Source: JBJXFE01 sp046153875 (GTDB taxonomy: Bacteria; Planctomycetota; Phycisphaerae; Phycisphaerales; UBA1924). Taken from it: 64,000 nt of DNA. The stretch lies in NCBI GenBank assembly GCA_046153875.1, contig JBJXFE010000043.1, positions 25,327-89,326 of the forward strand, in the 5' to 3' direction. Shown here piece by piece: positions 17,539-26,772 of this stretch (within the stretch, counting starts at the first letter, position 1; each line of letters begins with the position of its first letter). A program made the translations under genes and the position numbers. The notes beneath the pieces are model-generated. The model saw only the letters and a program-made list of their open reading frames with translations, was not told the DNA's origin and ran no database searches.

Positions 17539-19512
17539 ATGCACACGGGACGCCGTTCCCGAGCCCGCCGTGCGGGCTCCACCACAGTTACCACGCCCCC
17601 GGGAGGGGTGCAAGGCAATTACGTGTGGCGTCCCCGCAACACGCGGCGTGGCGTCGCGGCAGCGCTTCTTACCGGACTCGCGGCGTTTGTCCACACCCCG
17701 GCCCGGGCACAGGGGCCTGCGGATGCCCCGCCCTCCCCGGCCGACGCGATGCGGCTCTACCAGCGGCTCGACGGATGGGTCCGGGCGTGGCGCGTGCCCG
17801 GCGGCGCCGAGGACGATCTCGGGGGCGAGCCGTCCGTACCGGGGCTTTCCGCCGTCGCGGTCACGTTGCGCTACGAGGGGCAGGTGGTCGGACGCGGCGT
17901 GGATGTCTCCGGCGGCCTGGGATCGCTCGTGCTCGCGGCCGGGCAGGCGATGAGCGCGGCGAACTCGCGACTGCCCATCGAGCGCGATGCGCTCTTTGAG
18001 CAGCACGTGCGGGCCGCGGCCGCGCGGATGACGATCAGCCTGGAGCTCGCCGGCCCGTGGGTGCCGATCGCGCCCGCGCAGTGGGAGGACGCGGCGGCGG
18101 AGCTCGCGCCGGGGCTGGACGGCACGGCGGCGCGTCTGGGGGAGCGTGCGGGGGCGGTGTTCCCGTCGGTCATGCTCGCGTCGAACATGGACCCGGGGCG
18201 GGGGCTGGCGTCGGCGGTGTCGCGCGCGACGGACGACGCGACGCTGATCCTCAAGCCGCCGGGGGAGCTGGCGAAGGAGCTGGGGGCGACGTTCTACCGC
18301 TTCCGCGCGACGCACGTGGCCCAGCCCGTGCCGGGGGAGCCTCCGCTGTTCCTGCACCGCGGCGGGCGCACGGTCGAGCCGCGCGAGTTGGACGAGGCGG
18401 AGCTGCGCCGCTGGGCGGACGGCCTGGCCGAGAACCTGAGGAAGCGGCGCTGGCCGGGCGTGGAGAAGTACGGGTTGCAGGGGACGTACGACCCGGTGAG
18501 CGCGAAGTACGAGGCGGCATACGCGCCGCCGGTGGATCAGGCGTTGGTGATCCGCGCGCTGACGGAATACTGGGGGCGGTATTTCAACACGCACGAGGCT
18601 GCGAGGATCGGCGCGGTGATCGGCGAGCTCTGGGGAGACCTCGGGACGGTCGAGGCCGGAGAGGCCGATCCGTTCGCCGACCCGGTTGCCATCGCGGTGT
18701 GGTACTCCTGCATCGGGCTCTACATGCCCCACGCCCCGGAGGCCGCGGAAGTCGAACGGCAGGTCCGTGTCCTGGACGCCGCGTTCACCGTGGAAGGCGG
18801 GTTCGCCGCGGAGATTTCGCAGTCAGCGCACGGGGTCATCGCGGGCGGGGTGGCGCACGTCGAGTTCATGCGTGCACTGACCGAGTACATCCGGACCGAG
18901 GCGAGAATCGACGCGCTCCGGGGGGCGGATCGGGGCCGGGCGGTGATCGCGCAGGTCTTCCGGGACACGCCGCGGGGCGACCTCGTGGCGCGCATGCCGT
19001 GGCTGGGTCGTGGTGCTCTGTCCATGTCGGCGATGCTGGTGAAACCGGATGTCGATCCGTGGTCGATCCCGATTCCCTCCGCCGTCGCTCTCCGTGAGAT
19101 GCGGTCGCTGATGTGGCAGCACCAGCTCCGCGGCGAAGACCTTGCGTTCGAGCAGCGCGACCTGGCCGGGGGGATCGTGTTCACGGCGTCGCGGAACCCG
19201 CTCCCGAGCTGGCAGTCGGCGCGGCCGCTGGCGTTCGTCGGCACGATGCTCGCCGACCCGCGGCTGACCGATGAGAAGGAGGTCAACGCCGAGATCGTCC
19301 GGCTGCTCGCGTCGCTGCGGTTCCTGCGGCAGCTCTCGGCCGGGCCGGAGGAGGGGAGCCAGTACGCGGACCCCGCGCGGGCGATGTGGGGCGTGCGTGT
19401 CTCGCTGTGGGACCAGCGGATGCCCGTGGACGCGACGGCGATGACGCTGATGGCGGTGTGCGAAACGCTGCGGAGCCTGGAGGCGATCCAGGCGCGTCGG
19501 GCCGGGAAGTAG
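17539..19512 (+). CDS. Secreted or periplasmic protein of unknown function
   Basis: About 657 residues from ATG 17539; the start is uncertain. A GTG at 17623 would give a cleaner signal peptide (RRGVAAALLTGLAAFVHTPARAQ-G) but has no well-spaced ribosome binding site. After the predicted cleavage, an alpha/beta N-terminal region (~100-220) is followed by an all-helical C-terminal region (from about residue 300) rich in WYSCIGLY- and SAHGVIAGG-type segments. That part might be an alpha/alpha toroid, as in glycan-processing or squalene-cyclase-like folds, but this is a guess from pattern only. I recognise no family. It is convergent with the next gene. Confidence 0.65.
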   Translation: MHTGRRSRARRAGSTTVTTPPGGVQGNYVWRPRNTRRGVAAALLTGLAAFVHTPARAQGPADAPPSPADAMRLYQRLDGWVRAWRVPGGAEDDLGGEPSVPGLSAVAVTLRYEGQVVGRGVDVSGGLGSLVLAAGQAMSAANSRLPIERDALFEQHVRAAAARMTISLELAGPWVPIAPAQWEDAAAELAPGLDGTAARLGERAGAVFPSVMLASNMDPGRGLASAVSRATDDATLILKPPGELAKELGATFYRFRATHVAQPVPGEPPLFLHRGGRTVEPRELDEAELRRWADGLAENLRKRRWPGVEKYGLQGTYDPVSAKYEAAYAPPVDQALVIRALTEYWGRYFNTHEAARIGAVIGELWGDLGTVEAGEADPFADPVAIAVWYSCIGLYMPHAPEAAEVERQVRVLDAAFTVEGGFAAEISQSAHGVIAGGVAHVEFMRALTEYIRTEARIDALRGADRGRAVIAQVFRDTPRGDLVARMPWLGRGALSMSAMLVKPDVDPWSIPIPSAVALREMRSLMWQHQLRGEDLAFEQRDLAGGIVFTASRNPLPSWQSARPLAFVGTMLADPRLTDEKEVNAEIVRLLASLRFLRQLSAGPEEGSQYADPARAMWGVRVSLWDQRMPVDATAMTLMAVCETLRSLEAIQARRAGK

Positions 19513-19519
19513 CCGGGCT

Positions 19520-19912
19520 TCAGGCACGTCGGCGCTTTGACGCGGGGCTGGAGCGTGACTCGGCGGGACGATCCGGCGTCGCCTCGTAGGTCGTTTCTTT
19601 CTGCTCGATGTATCCGGCGCGGCGCTGCGGTGGGTGGACCACGGTGACGCTCCGGATCGATCCATCGGCCCGGGTTACCCCCGGCACGCGTGTGTAGCGC
19701 TCGGCGAACGTGCGCTCGATCTCGGCGACGACGCCTTCGCGATCCGCGGGATCGACGAGCATCAGCGCGGCCAGCCAGCGGTGCCCGAGTTCCGGCCCGC
19801 CCCGGCGGAGCAGCTCGATCAGGGTCCGCATCTGGTCGTTGGGTGACGGCGCGTTCCGAGAGGCGCGCTCCTGCGACCGGACATTGAGCAGCGGGCGGGG
19901 TCGGCTCGGCAT
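19520..19912 (-). CDS. Hypothetical protein
   Basis: 130 residues with GGGAGA ahead of the ATG. It begins with an Arg/Pro-rich stretch (MPSRPRPLLNVRSQERASRN), has a helical core (MRTLIELLRRGGPELGHRW, then VDPADREGVVAEIERTFAERY) and a charged disordered C-terminus (SSPASKRRRA). The core has the look of a small planctomycetal protein with an N-terminal helical bundle. No function can be assigned. Confidence 0.6.
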   Translation of the reverse strand: MPSRPRPLLNVRSQERASRNAPSPNDQMRTLIELLRRGGPELGHRWLAALMLVDPADREGVVAEIERTFAERYTRVPGVTRADGSIRSVTVVHPPQRRAGYIEQKETTYEATPDRPAESRSSPASKRRRA

Positions 19913-19994
19913 CGCGGTTCTCCCGGCCGGCAGGATACCACGGATCGCGGGCTTCCCGGCCGCGGCTCTGCCCGCCGGTTGTCGCCGGGCGCGA

Positions 19995-22184
19995 TCACCC
20001 CACGTCGCCGAGCCCGAGCCACTTGCCGTGGGCCTTCATCAGGCGGCGGTTGATGACCGCATCCTCGGGGCGGCGCAGACCCGGGGAGGTCTTGATCCAG
20101 GCGGCCGCGTCGTTCCGGGCGAGCTTGAGCAGGTCGCGGTCGCGGGCGAGGTCCGCGACTTTGAACGGGGGCATCCCGGATTGCTTTGTGCCGAAGAGCT
20201 CGCCCGTGCCGCGCAGGATCATGTCCTTCTCGGCCAGCACGAACCCATCGGTGACGGATTCCATGACGGCGAGCCGCCGGCGGGCTTCGTCGGTGGGGTC
20301 GTCGGCGATGAGCACGCACAGCGACTTCTTCTCCCCACGCCCCACGCGCCCGCGGAGCTGGTGGAGCTGGGCGAGGCCGAAGCGATCCGCGTGCTCGACG
20401 ACCATGATCGCGGCGTTGGGGATGTCCACGCCGACCTCGACGATGGTGGTGGCGACCAGCACGTCGATGGAGCCGGCGCGGAACCGGGCCAGCGCCTGCT
20501 CGCGCGCGTCGCGGCGCAAACGCCCGTGCAGGGCGGCCACGCGCCGGCCCTTGAGCGGTCCATCCTGGAGTTCCTTGAGGATCGTGCGGACGTCGCCGGG
20601 CGCGCCGCGCGGGGTCGCGACGCCGCGTGCGGCGGGTTTGTCGGCGTCGCTAAGCGTGCCGCCGTCGCCGCCGGAGTCGATCCGGGGGACGACCACGAAC
20701 GCCTGGTCGCCCGCCTCGACACGTCGGCGCACGTACGCGTAGACCCGCGCGCGATCGTCCGGCCCGACGATCCGCATCGCGGGCGGCGTCCGCCCGGGCG
20801 GCAGTTCGTCGATGGTCGAGATGTCCAGGTCGCCGAACAGGGTGATGGCGAGGGTGCGCGGGATGGGCGTGGCGGTCATGACGATGACGTGCGGGGTGCG
20901 CCCGTCCCACGGGCCGGAGCCGCTGGTCGCCCGGGCGCGGAGCGTGGCCCGCTGGTGGACGCCGAATCGGTGCTGCTCGTCGATGACCGCAACGGCGAGC
21001 GAGGCATATCCCACACCCTCGGTGAGCAGCGCGTGCGTGCCGATCAGGATGTCGATGCCCCCCGCAGCCAGGCGGCGCAGAGTCGCGGCCCGCTGGTCGC
21101 GCGGTGTGCCGCCCGTGAGCAATGCGACGCGGACCTTCGACCCCGCGAGCATCCCCGTGATCGACGCGGCGTGCTGCTCGGCGAGGACTTCGGTCGGCGC
21201 CATGAGCGCGGCCTGGTGCCCCGACGCGACCGCGAGCAGCATCGCGTAGAGCGCGACGACGGTCTTGCCCGAGCCGACGTCGCCCTGCACCAGCCGGTTC
21301 GTCGGCGTGGCGACGGAGAGGTCGGCCTTCAGGTCCGCGATCACGCGGTCCTGCGCGGCGGTGAGCGGGAACGGGAACCGCTCGCGGATGTGCCGGTCGA
21401 TCGACGCGTTCCATTTCAGGGCCGACGCGGAGAGCGTCTGGCGCAGGTGTGCGCGCTTCATGTGGACGCCGAGCTGGAGGAGGAGGAGTTCGTCGTACGC
21501 GAGGCGGCGGCGCGACGCGGCGATCTCGTCCATCGTCGCGGGCGCGTGCTGCATCCGGTAGGCCTCGGCGAGCGTCGGCATCGCTTTCGCCCGCCGGTAT
21601 TCCTCGGGCAGGTGGTCTTCGATGAGGGGGAGGGCCGCGGGGAGGAGTCGCGCGATGAGCCGCCCGATCTGGCGCGACGAGACGCCCTCCGAAGCCGGGT
21701 AGACGGGCTCGATGCGGGGGTGGCCATCCGCGACGTCCGCCGGGCCTCTGCCGGGTGCAGTGGCGTCGTCGAGAATCCAGTGCATCGGGTTGACGAGCTG
21801 GAGCCCGCCGCGGTGCCGCTGGGCCTTGCCCTGGACGCGCAGTCGGGTGCCCGCGTGGATGCGGTCGCCCAGATACATCGCGTTGAACCAGAGGAGGTCG
21901 AGGCGGCCCGTGTGGTCCATGAGCACGACCTCGAAGCGCGGGCGGCGGACGCGCTGCACCGGGCGCGTGGCCACGACCTGCCCGACGGCCGACACGATCC
22001 GCCCGGGGATGAGTTGACCGATCGGCGTCTGGGGTTCGACGGTTTCGTGGCGTGAAGGGAGGTGCGCGATCAGCAGACCGACGTTCGGCAGCCCGAGCGC
22101 TTCGAGCGCTTCGGCCACGGCGGCGCCGACGCCGTGAAGGTCACGGACGCGGGTCTTGAGCGCGATCTCGCGGGCCGCGAGCAT
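19995..22184 (-). CDS. recG: ATP-dependent DNA helicase RecG
   Basis: 729 residues. RecG remodels stalled replication forks and branch-migrates Holliday junctions. The N-terminal wedge/OB region (GRIVSAVGQVVATRPV) binds the junction. The helicase core shows motif I GDVGSGKTVVA, motif Ia MAPTEVLAEQH, motif II DEQHRFGVHQR, motif III VMTATPIPRTLA, and motif VI QLHQLRGRVGRG followed by the TRG-like hairpin. Length is close to the usual ~690-720. The start follows TACCAT by six bases; that -10 element lies inside the 3' end of the overlapping DUF971 gene, so recG appears to have its own promoter. Confidence 0.95.
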   Translation of the reverse strand: MLAAREIALKTRVRDLHGVGAAVAEALEALGLPNVGLLIAHLPSRHETVEPQTPIGQLIPGRIVSAVGQVVATRPVQRVRRPRFEVVLMDHTGRLDLLWFNAMYLGDRIHAGTRLRVQGKAQRHRGGLQLVNPMHWILDDATAPGRGPADVADGHPRIEPVYPASEGVSSRQIGRLIARLLPAALPLIEDHLPEEYRRAKAMPTLAEAYRMQHAPATMDEIAASRRRLAYDELLLLQLGVHMKRAHLRQTLSASALKWNASIDRHIRERFPFPLTAAQDRVIADLKADLSVATPTNRLVQGDVGSGKTVVALYAMLLAVASGHQAALMAPTEVLAEQHAASITGMLAGSKVRVALLTGGTPRDQRAATLRRLAAGGIDILIGTHALLTEGVGYASLAVAVIDEQHRFGVHQRATLRARATSGSGPWDGRTPHVIVMTATPIPRTLAITLFGDLDISTIDELPPGRTPPAMRIVGPDDRARVYAYVRRRVEAGDQAFVVVPRIDSGGDGGTLSDADKPAARGVATPRGAPGDVRTILKELQDGPLKGRRVAALHGRLRRDAREQALARFRAGSIDVLVATTIVEVGVDIPNAAIMVVEHADRFGLAQLHQLRGRVGRGEKKSLCVLIADDPTDEARRRLAVMESVTDGFVLAEKDMILRGTGELFGTKQSGMPPFKVADLARDRDLLKLARNDAAAWIKTSPGLRRPEDAVINRRLMKAHGKWLGLGDVG

Positions 22185-22539
22185 CCGGTGATGGTACCGG
22201 GCCGCGCCCCGAACCGGGCAGGGTCGGATCGATCGAGCGCAGGTACGCCCATGAGTACAGCCCGGTCGCGTGCCCGTCGCTGAAGCGGATGCGGATCGCG
22301 TAGTTGCCGACCAGTTCGGCGTCGACGGCCACGAGCGGGCCGTGGCGGGCCTGGGCGCTCGACGCGGGCAGGACCGTGAGCGGATTGCGCTTGAGTTCGT
22401 CGCGCAGCTCGCGGGCCTCCGCCGAGGGGGACATCCGGCGCAGGTGCGCGATGGAGTAGAACGAGGTCGTGCCGTCGCCCCACACGACGGTCAGGCCGTG
22501 GTCTTTCTTGAGGTCGATGCTCGCGGGGGCGTCGTTCAT
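22141..22539 (-). CDS. DUF971 (gamma-butyrobetaine hydroxylase-like N-terminal) domain protein
   Basis: 132 residues from ATG 22539. The pattern LKKDHGLTVVWGDGTTS, IAHLRRMSPSA, then GNYAIRIRFSDGHATGLYSW and LRSI matches the small DUF971 fold, which occurs alone in many bacteria and near Fe-S and chaperone genes. Its biochemical role is not settled. The last 44 bases overlap the start of recG on the same strand, so the C-terminal ~15 residues (Arg/Pro/Gly-rich) are probably non-conserved. It is divergent from pyrF with only 49 bases between the starts. Confidence 0.75.
   Translation of the reverse strand: MNDAPASIDLKKDHGLTVVWGDGTTSFYSIAHLRRMSPSAEARELRDELKRNPLTVLPASSAQARHGPLVAVDAELVGNYAIRIRFSDGHATGLYSWAYLRSIDPTLPGSGRGPVPSPDARGPRDRAQDPRP
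22191..22196 (-). promoter_or_regulatory. -10 element of recG (leaderless), inside the upstream gene
   Basis: TACCAT is six bases before the ATG at 22184. Confidence 0.5.
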
Positions 22540-22576
22540 GTTTCGTGCCGGGCGACTCCCTTCTGCCCGGTCAACA

Positions 22577-22582
22577 TATGCT
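22577..22582 (+). promoter_or_regulatory. -10 element of pyrF (leaderless)
   Basis: TATGCT is six bases before ATG 22589. Confidence 0.55.
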
Positions 22583-22588
22583 CCTCGC

Positions 22589-23488
22589 ATGCCCGAAGCT
22601 TCCTTGTTCTCGGATCGTCTTGTGGCGGCCATCGATCGCGTGGGGTCGCCCGCGTGTGTCGGGCTGGACCCGGTGGTCGAGAAGCTCCCCGCGGCGATCC
22701 GGCGGAAGGACATCGGGCTCGCGGAGATGATCGGGCTGTTTTGCGACGGTGTGATAGAGGCGGTGGCGCCGCACGTGCCGGCGGTGAAACTCCAGTCGGC
22801 GTGCTTCGAGCGCTACGCGGCGGCGGGGGCCCGCGTGCTGAGGAACCTGGTCCGGGCGGCACGCGAGCGGGAGCTGGTGGTGATCCTGGACGCGAAGCGC
22901 GGCGACATCGGGGTCACGGCCGAGCACTACGCCCACGCCGCCTTTGGCGGCGCCGAGGGCAAGCAGCCCCCCACGGCCGACGCGATCACGCTCAGCGGGT
23001 ACATGGGCGCCGACACGATCGAGCCGTTTCTGCGGCCGGGGGGGGGGCGCGGCGTCTTCGTTCTGGTCCGCACGAGCAACCCCGGCAGCGACTCGATCCA
23101 GGCGCAGCGGTTGGCGGACGGGCGCACCGTGGCGGAGTTGATGGCGGACCAGGTGGCGACGCTGGGAGCTTCGCGCGTCGGGACGGCGGGGCTGAGCGAC
23201 GTCGGGGCGGTCGTGGGCGCGACCAAGGCCGCGGAGGCCGCGGCGCTGCGGGCGCGGATGCCCAACCAGTTTTTCCTCGTGCCCGGCTACGGCGCCCAGG
23301 GCGGCACGGCCGAGGACGTTCGCGAGATGGTTCGCCCGCGGGCGGCGTCGCCGGGGTCGGCCGGTGTGCTCGTCAACGCGAGCCGCTCGGTGATCTACGC
23401 CTTCGACGCGGCGGACAAGAACTGGGCGGCGTCGATCGCACGGGCGGCGCTGGCGTTTGCCGACGACCTGCGGCGGGTGGTGAAGTAG
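22589..23488 (+). CDS. pyrF: Orotidine-5'-phosphate decarboxylase (type 2)
   Basis: 299 residues. PyrF converts OMP to UMP, the last step of de novo pyrimidine synthesis. The catalytic Lys-Asp array is in VILDAKRGDIGVTAEHYA, and the length, N-terminal CVGLDP and C-terminal LVNASRSVIYAF pattern are those of the subfamily 2 enzymes, which are longer than the ~230-residue E. coli type. Start at ATG 22589 is set by the promoter position and by the family N-terminus (FSDRLVAAIDRVGSPACVGLDP). It is convergent with rpoN. Confidence 0.93.
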   Translation: MPEASLFSDRLVAAIDRVGSPACVGLDPVVEKLPAAIRRKDIGLAEMIGLFCDGVIEAVAPHVPAVKLQSACFERYAAAGARVLRNLVRAARERELVVILDAKRGDIGVTAEHYAHAAFGGAEGKQPPTADAITLSGYMGADTIEPFLRPGGGRGVFVLVRTSNPGSDSIQAQRLADGRTVAELMADQVATLGASRVGTAGLSDVGAVVGATKAAEAAALRARMPNQFFLVPGYGAQGGTAEDVREMVRPRAASPGSAGVLVNASRSVIYAFDAADKNWAASIARAALAFADDLRRVVK

Positions 23489-23509
23489 TGCCCAGGCCCC
23501 GCAGCGATG

Positions 23510-25048
23510 TCAGAACGTCTTGCGCATCCGCGCGCTCGGGACGCCGAGCTGGTCGCGGTACTTGGCGACCGTACGGCGGGCGATCTCGATGCCGCGGGCC
23601 TTGAGGGCGTCGGCGAGCGCGTCGTCGCTCAGGGGCTTGGACTTGTCCTCGGCGGCGACGATCTCGGAGAGTGCGGCCCTCACCGCGTCGTAGCTCATAT
23701 CACCCCCGCCCTCGGTGGAGAGGCCGCCGGTGAAGAACCGGCGCAGGGGCACGACGCCGCGGGGCGTGAGCAGGTGCTTGTCCGCGACGGCCCGCGACAC
23801 CGTCGCGACGTGGATGCCCAGCCGGTCGGCCACCTGCGTCATCGGCAGGGTCTTGAGGGCGTGGGGTCCGAGGTCGAAGAAGTCGCGCTGGGCCTCGACG
23901 ACGGCGTTGATGACCCGCAGCAGGGTCGCCTTGCGCTGCTGGACGGCCTCGATGAGCCACTGGGCGTTGGAGAGGTTCGTGCGGATGAACTCGCGGTCCT
24001 TCTTCGGGAAGGCCCGGTCGCGGGACATCTCGGCGTACTCGCGGTTGATCCGGAGGTTGGGGACGCGCGACTCATTGAGGTAGGCGAAGTAGCGGTCGTG
24101 CTCCTCGTCATACTCGACGATCGCGTCGGGGATGATCGGGGGCGTGGTTTCGTTGACGAGGCGGCGGGCCGGAGCGAGGCTCAGCCCGCGCATCACCTGC
24201 ACGCCGCGCTTGATCGCGTCCAGATCCAGGCCTGTTTTCTCGGCGATGCGCGGGAACCGGTTGTGCATCAGGTCGTCGAGGTGCTCGCCGACGAGGCGGC
24301 GGGCGATGGCGCGGTCCTGGGGCGACCCGCGGGTCTGGTCCGTGGTCGGCGCATCGAGCTGGAGCAGCAGGCACTCGCGCATGTCCCGGGCCGCGACGCC
24401 CGGGGGTTCGAGGATGAGTTGCACCGCACGCAGCGCCCGCTCGAGGTCCGGCACGGTCGGGCGGGCGCGATGGGCGGGGGCGCGGTCCGCGATGGTCTCA
24501 AGCGACGTGCGCAGGTACCCGTCGTCGTCGAGGAAGGTGATGAGAACCTCGCCGAGCGGGCGGATCGCCGGGTCCACGTCCGCCAGCGCCCACTGCTCCA
24601 GAAACTGGTCGGTGAGGGAGGCGCCCCGTGCCGGGGCAGCGGCCATCGCGTCCATCTTCGCGTCGCGTTCGCCGTCCGGCGCGACGCGTCGCGGTTCGTA
24701 CTCCTCGGCCCGCTCGCGCGGCGAGGACTCGCCCGCCGTGATCTCGGGGTGCGACTGTTCGAAACTGTCGAGCCGCTCGAAGTCGGCGCTGCCGGACGGC
24801 TCACCGACCTTGAGGGTCTGGTCCTCGGCGAGGGCCTCGCGATCGCTCTCCTTCCGCTCGCGGTCCAGCGCGGCCGGATCGGCCTCGGTCTCGGCCAGCT
24901 CCAGCGTGACGTTGTTCTCCAGCTCCTGCTCGATCCGTTCCTCGAGCTCCGCCAGGGACATCTGGAGGATCTCCATCGACTGGATCATGCGCGGCGTCAG
25001 CTTCATCTGCTGGCCGAGCTTCATGTGCTGTGAGGCTTCGAAACGCAT
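23510..25048 (-). CDS. rpoN: RNA polymerase sigma-54 factor
   Basis: 512 residues. Region I, which binds enhancer-binding proteins, is at the N-terminus (QQMKLTPRMIQSMEILQMSL). A variable acidic region II of ~80 residues follows, then the core-binding domain (EPPGVAARDMRECLLLQL) and the DNA-binding end with the RpoN box ARRTVAKYRDQLGVPSARMRK. All diagnostic parts are present. It needs an AAA+ activator to open promoters; none is encoded here. A downstream in-frame ATG (codon 9, MKLGQQMKL) fits the family N-terminus equally well. Confidence 0.95.
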   Translation of the reverse strand: MRFEASQHMKLGQQMKLTPRMIQSMEILQMSLAELEERIEQELENNVTLELAETEADPAALDRERKESDREALAEDQTLKVGEPSGSADFERLDSFEQSHPEITAGESSPRERAEEYEPRRVAPDGERDAKMDAMAAAPARGASLTDQFLEQWALADVDPAIRPLGEVLITFLDDDGYLRTSLETIADRAPAHRARPTVPDLERALRAVQLILEPPGVAARDMRECLLLQLDAPTTDQTRGSPQDRAIARRLVGEHLDDLMHNRFPRIAEKTGLDLDAIKRGVQVMRGLSLAPARRLVNETTPPIIPDAIVEYDEEHDRYFAYLNESRVPNLRINREYAEMSRDRAFPKKDREFIRTNLSNAQWLIEAVQQRKATLLRVINAVVEAQRDFFDLGPHALKTLPMTQVADRLGIHVATVSRAVADKHLLTPRGVVPLRRFFTGGLSTEGGGDMSYDAVRAALSEIVAAEDKSKPLSDDALADALKARGIEIARRTVAKYRDQLGVPSARMRKTF

Positions 25049-25165
25049 GGGCTATGTCGAGTGTCGGATACAACGGACGGTTCGGCCGGCCCCTTCTGGG
25101 TCGTGTTAGAGAGCTGGGTGCGGTTCCGGGGGTTTCGCTGCACTCAACCCCCGGCTATTCACGCT

Positions 25166-25241
25166 CAGGCCTCCGGCCTGTAGCCACGGACCACCCGAGC
25201 GACATGCCGGGCTGGAGTGGGTGGTCCGCCTGTTCAGGCGG
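25166..25241. repeat. Intergenic hairpin cluster between rpoN and recR
   Basis: Three inverted repeats lie in 76 bases: CAGGCC/GGCCTG (25166-25180), a 9-bp GGACCACCC / GGGTGGTCC stem (25188-25196 with 25219-25227) and CGCCTG/CAGGCG (25227-25240). The middle stem resembles the hairpins at 62132-62167 and 63110-63144, suggesting a dispersed palindromic element. Confidence 0.5.
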
Positions 25242-25272
25242 ATGACCGCGCGGGTGCTCGTTCTCTGCCCGG

Positions 25273-26013
25273 TCATTCCATGGCCCTTCGGCCCTCGATA
25301 GCGTCGGCCAGCACCGCCTTGTTCGCGTGCTCGAGCTGGCCGCCGGTGGGCACGCCGCGGGCCAGGCGGCTGACCGTGACGCCCGCCTTCCCGAGCCGCT
25401 CGGCGACGTAGAGGGCCGTGCCATCGCCTTCGATCGTCGGGTTGAGCCCCAGGACGACCTCGCGCACGGCGACGCCGCCGACGTTGGCCTTCGCGGACGC
25501 GACGCGTTTCTCCAGGGCGTCGAGCGTGAGGTGCTCGGGCCCGACGCCGTCGAGCGGGCTGAGGCGGCCCATGAGCACGTGGTAGACGCCGCGGAACATG
25601 CCGGTGTGTTCGAGCGCGATGAGGTCGCGGGGTTGCTCGACGACGAGGATGGTCGCGCGGTCGCGGCGCTCGTCGGTGCAGATCGGGCACGGGTCCTTGT
25701 CGGTCAGGTTGCAGCAGACCGAGCAGGGGCGGACGCTCTGCTTCACGCCCTCGATGGCGCGGGCCAGGCGCAACGCGTCGGGCTCGTCGCAGCGGAGCAC
25801 GTGCAGGGCCATGCGCTCGGCGGATCGACGCCCGATGCCGGGCATGGAGGCGAACTCCACGATCAACCGTTCGACCGAATCGGGGTACGGAGAGCGTCCG
25901 GTCCCCCCGCCGAGCAGCGGCGCCGGTCGCTGGTCGGGTCGCGGGGCCGGGGGCTTGCCCGGGGCCGGGCGCACCGGCCGGGGCGCTGGCTTGCTGGGCG
26001 ATCCGTCGCTCAT
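25273..26013 (-). CDS. recR: Recombination mediator protein RecR
   Basis: 246 residues from ATG 26013. RecR forms a clamp that with RecF/RecO loads RecA at gaps. The N-terminal HhH region (SMPGIGRRSAERMALHVL), the Cys4 zinc finger (CSVCCNLTDKDPCPIC) and the TOPRIM core (ILVVEQPRDLIALEHTG; then LGLNPTIEGDGTALYV) are all present, ending in a Walker B-like segment. A ~45-residue Pro/Arg-rich N-terminal tail is unusual for RecR. The start is supported by TACGAT six bases upstream. The gene is separated from ybaB and dnaX, its usual neighbours. Confidence 0.94.
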   Translation of the reverse strand: MSDGSPSKPAPRPVRPAPGKPPAPRPDQRPAPLLGGGTGRSPYPDSVERLIVEFASMPGIGRRSAERMALHVLRCDEPDALRLARAIEGVKQSVRPCSVCCNLTDKDPCPICTDERRDRATILVVEQPRDLIALEHTGMFRGVYHVLMGRLSPLDGVGPEHLTLDALEKRVASAKANVGGVAVREVVLGLNPTIEGDGTALYVAERLGKAGVTVSRLARGVPTGGQLEHANKAVLADAIEGRRAME

Positions 26014-26019
26014 GGGTGA

Positions 26020-26025
26020 ATCGTA
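26020..26025 (-). promoter_or_regulatory. -10 element of recR (leaderless)
   Basis: TACGAT is six bases before ATG 26013. The divergent -10 of the next gene is at 26036-26041. Confidence 0.5.
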
Positions 26026-26035
26026 CACACCGGCA

Positions 26036-26041
26036 TAGAGT
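26036..26041 (+). promoter_or_regulatory. -10 element of the phosphatase gene
   Basis: TAGAGT is eight bases before ATG 26050. Confidence 0.45.
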
Positions 26042-26049
26042 TTGCTTGG

Positions 26050-26730
26050 ATGAAGAGCCAGACGGGCGAGAACGTGGTCCGCCGCGGGCGGGCATGGGCG
26101 GCGGCCGTGCTTGTGCTGGCGCTCATCGGGGCGAGCGGCTGGTTCTACCGCTACCACGTCCGCGACAACATCTTCCCCAAGAACTTCGGCGTGGTGGACG
26201 AGGGCAAGGTCTATCGGGCCGGGGGTTTGACCCCCGCGGCGTTCCGCGCCGTGGCCGCGGAGCACGGGATCAAGACCTTCGTGGACCTGGGGGCCTGGCC
26301 CGCGGGCTCGGCAGAGGACCGGCGTGCCCAGCGCACGGCCGAGGCCCTGGGCGTCAAGCGGTTCCGCTTAGAACTCGTCGGTGACGGTACCGGCAATCCG
26401 AACCACTACGTCAACACGCTGCGGATCATGACCGACCCAGCCCGGCAGCCCGTGCTCGTCCACTGCGGCGCGGGCTCGGAGCGCACCGGGATCGCGGTGA
26501 TCCTCTACCGGAACCTCACGCTGGACACGCCGATCGACGAGGCGTACAAGGAAACGCAGCGCTACAAGCACCGTCCGACGCGGAACCCGAAGCTCAAAGA
26601 AGTGCTGGCGCGGTTCGCGGAGCCGATCCTGGCCGCGTACCGCGACGGGTCGTCGATCGTGATCCCCGGCGAGGTCGAGCCCGTGCCGGTGCCGAAGCCC
26701 GTGGCGGATGCCGCGCCCGCGCCGCGGTAG
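26050..26730 (+). CDS. Membrane-anchored dual-specificity/tyrosine phosphatase family protein
   Basis: 226 residues. A single N-terminal hydrophobic helix (AAAVLVLALIGASGWFY) should anchor it in the inner membrane with the catalytic domain outside the cytosol. The phosphatase signature is VLVHCGAGSERTG (C-x5-R-T), preceded by GIKTFVDLGAW, the pattern of atypical dual-specificity phosphatases. In other bacteria such exported enzymes act on phosphoproteins or phospholipids; the substrate here is unknown. The C-terminus is Pro/Val-rich. It precedes the glycosyltransferase by 42 bases. Confidence 0.8.
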   Translation: MKSQTGENVVRRGRAWAAAVLVLALIGASGWFYRYHVRDNIFPKNFGVVDEGKVYRAGGLTPAAFRAVAAEHGIKTFVDLGAWPAGSAEDRRAQRTAEALGVKRFRLELVGDGTGNPNHYVNTLRIMTDPARQPVLVHCGAGSERTGIAVILYRNLTLDTPIDEAYKETQRYKHRPTRNPKLKEVLARFAEPILAAYRDGSSIVIPGEVEPVPVPKPVADAAPAPR

Positions 26731-26757
26731 AGCCGTGCGCGACGGGCGACCTTCGCG

Positions 26758-26763
26758 TACGCT
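26758..26763 (+). promoter_or_regulatory. -10 element of the glycosyltransferase gene
   Basis: TACGCT is nine bases before ATG 26773. Confidence 0.4.
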
Positions 26764-26772
26764 CCGGGCGCG

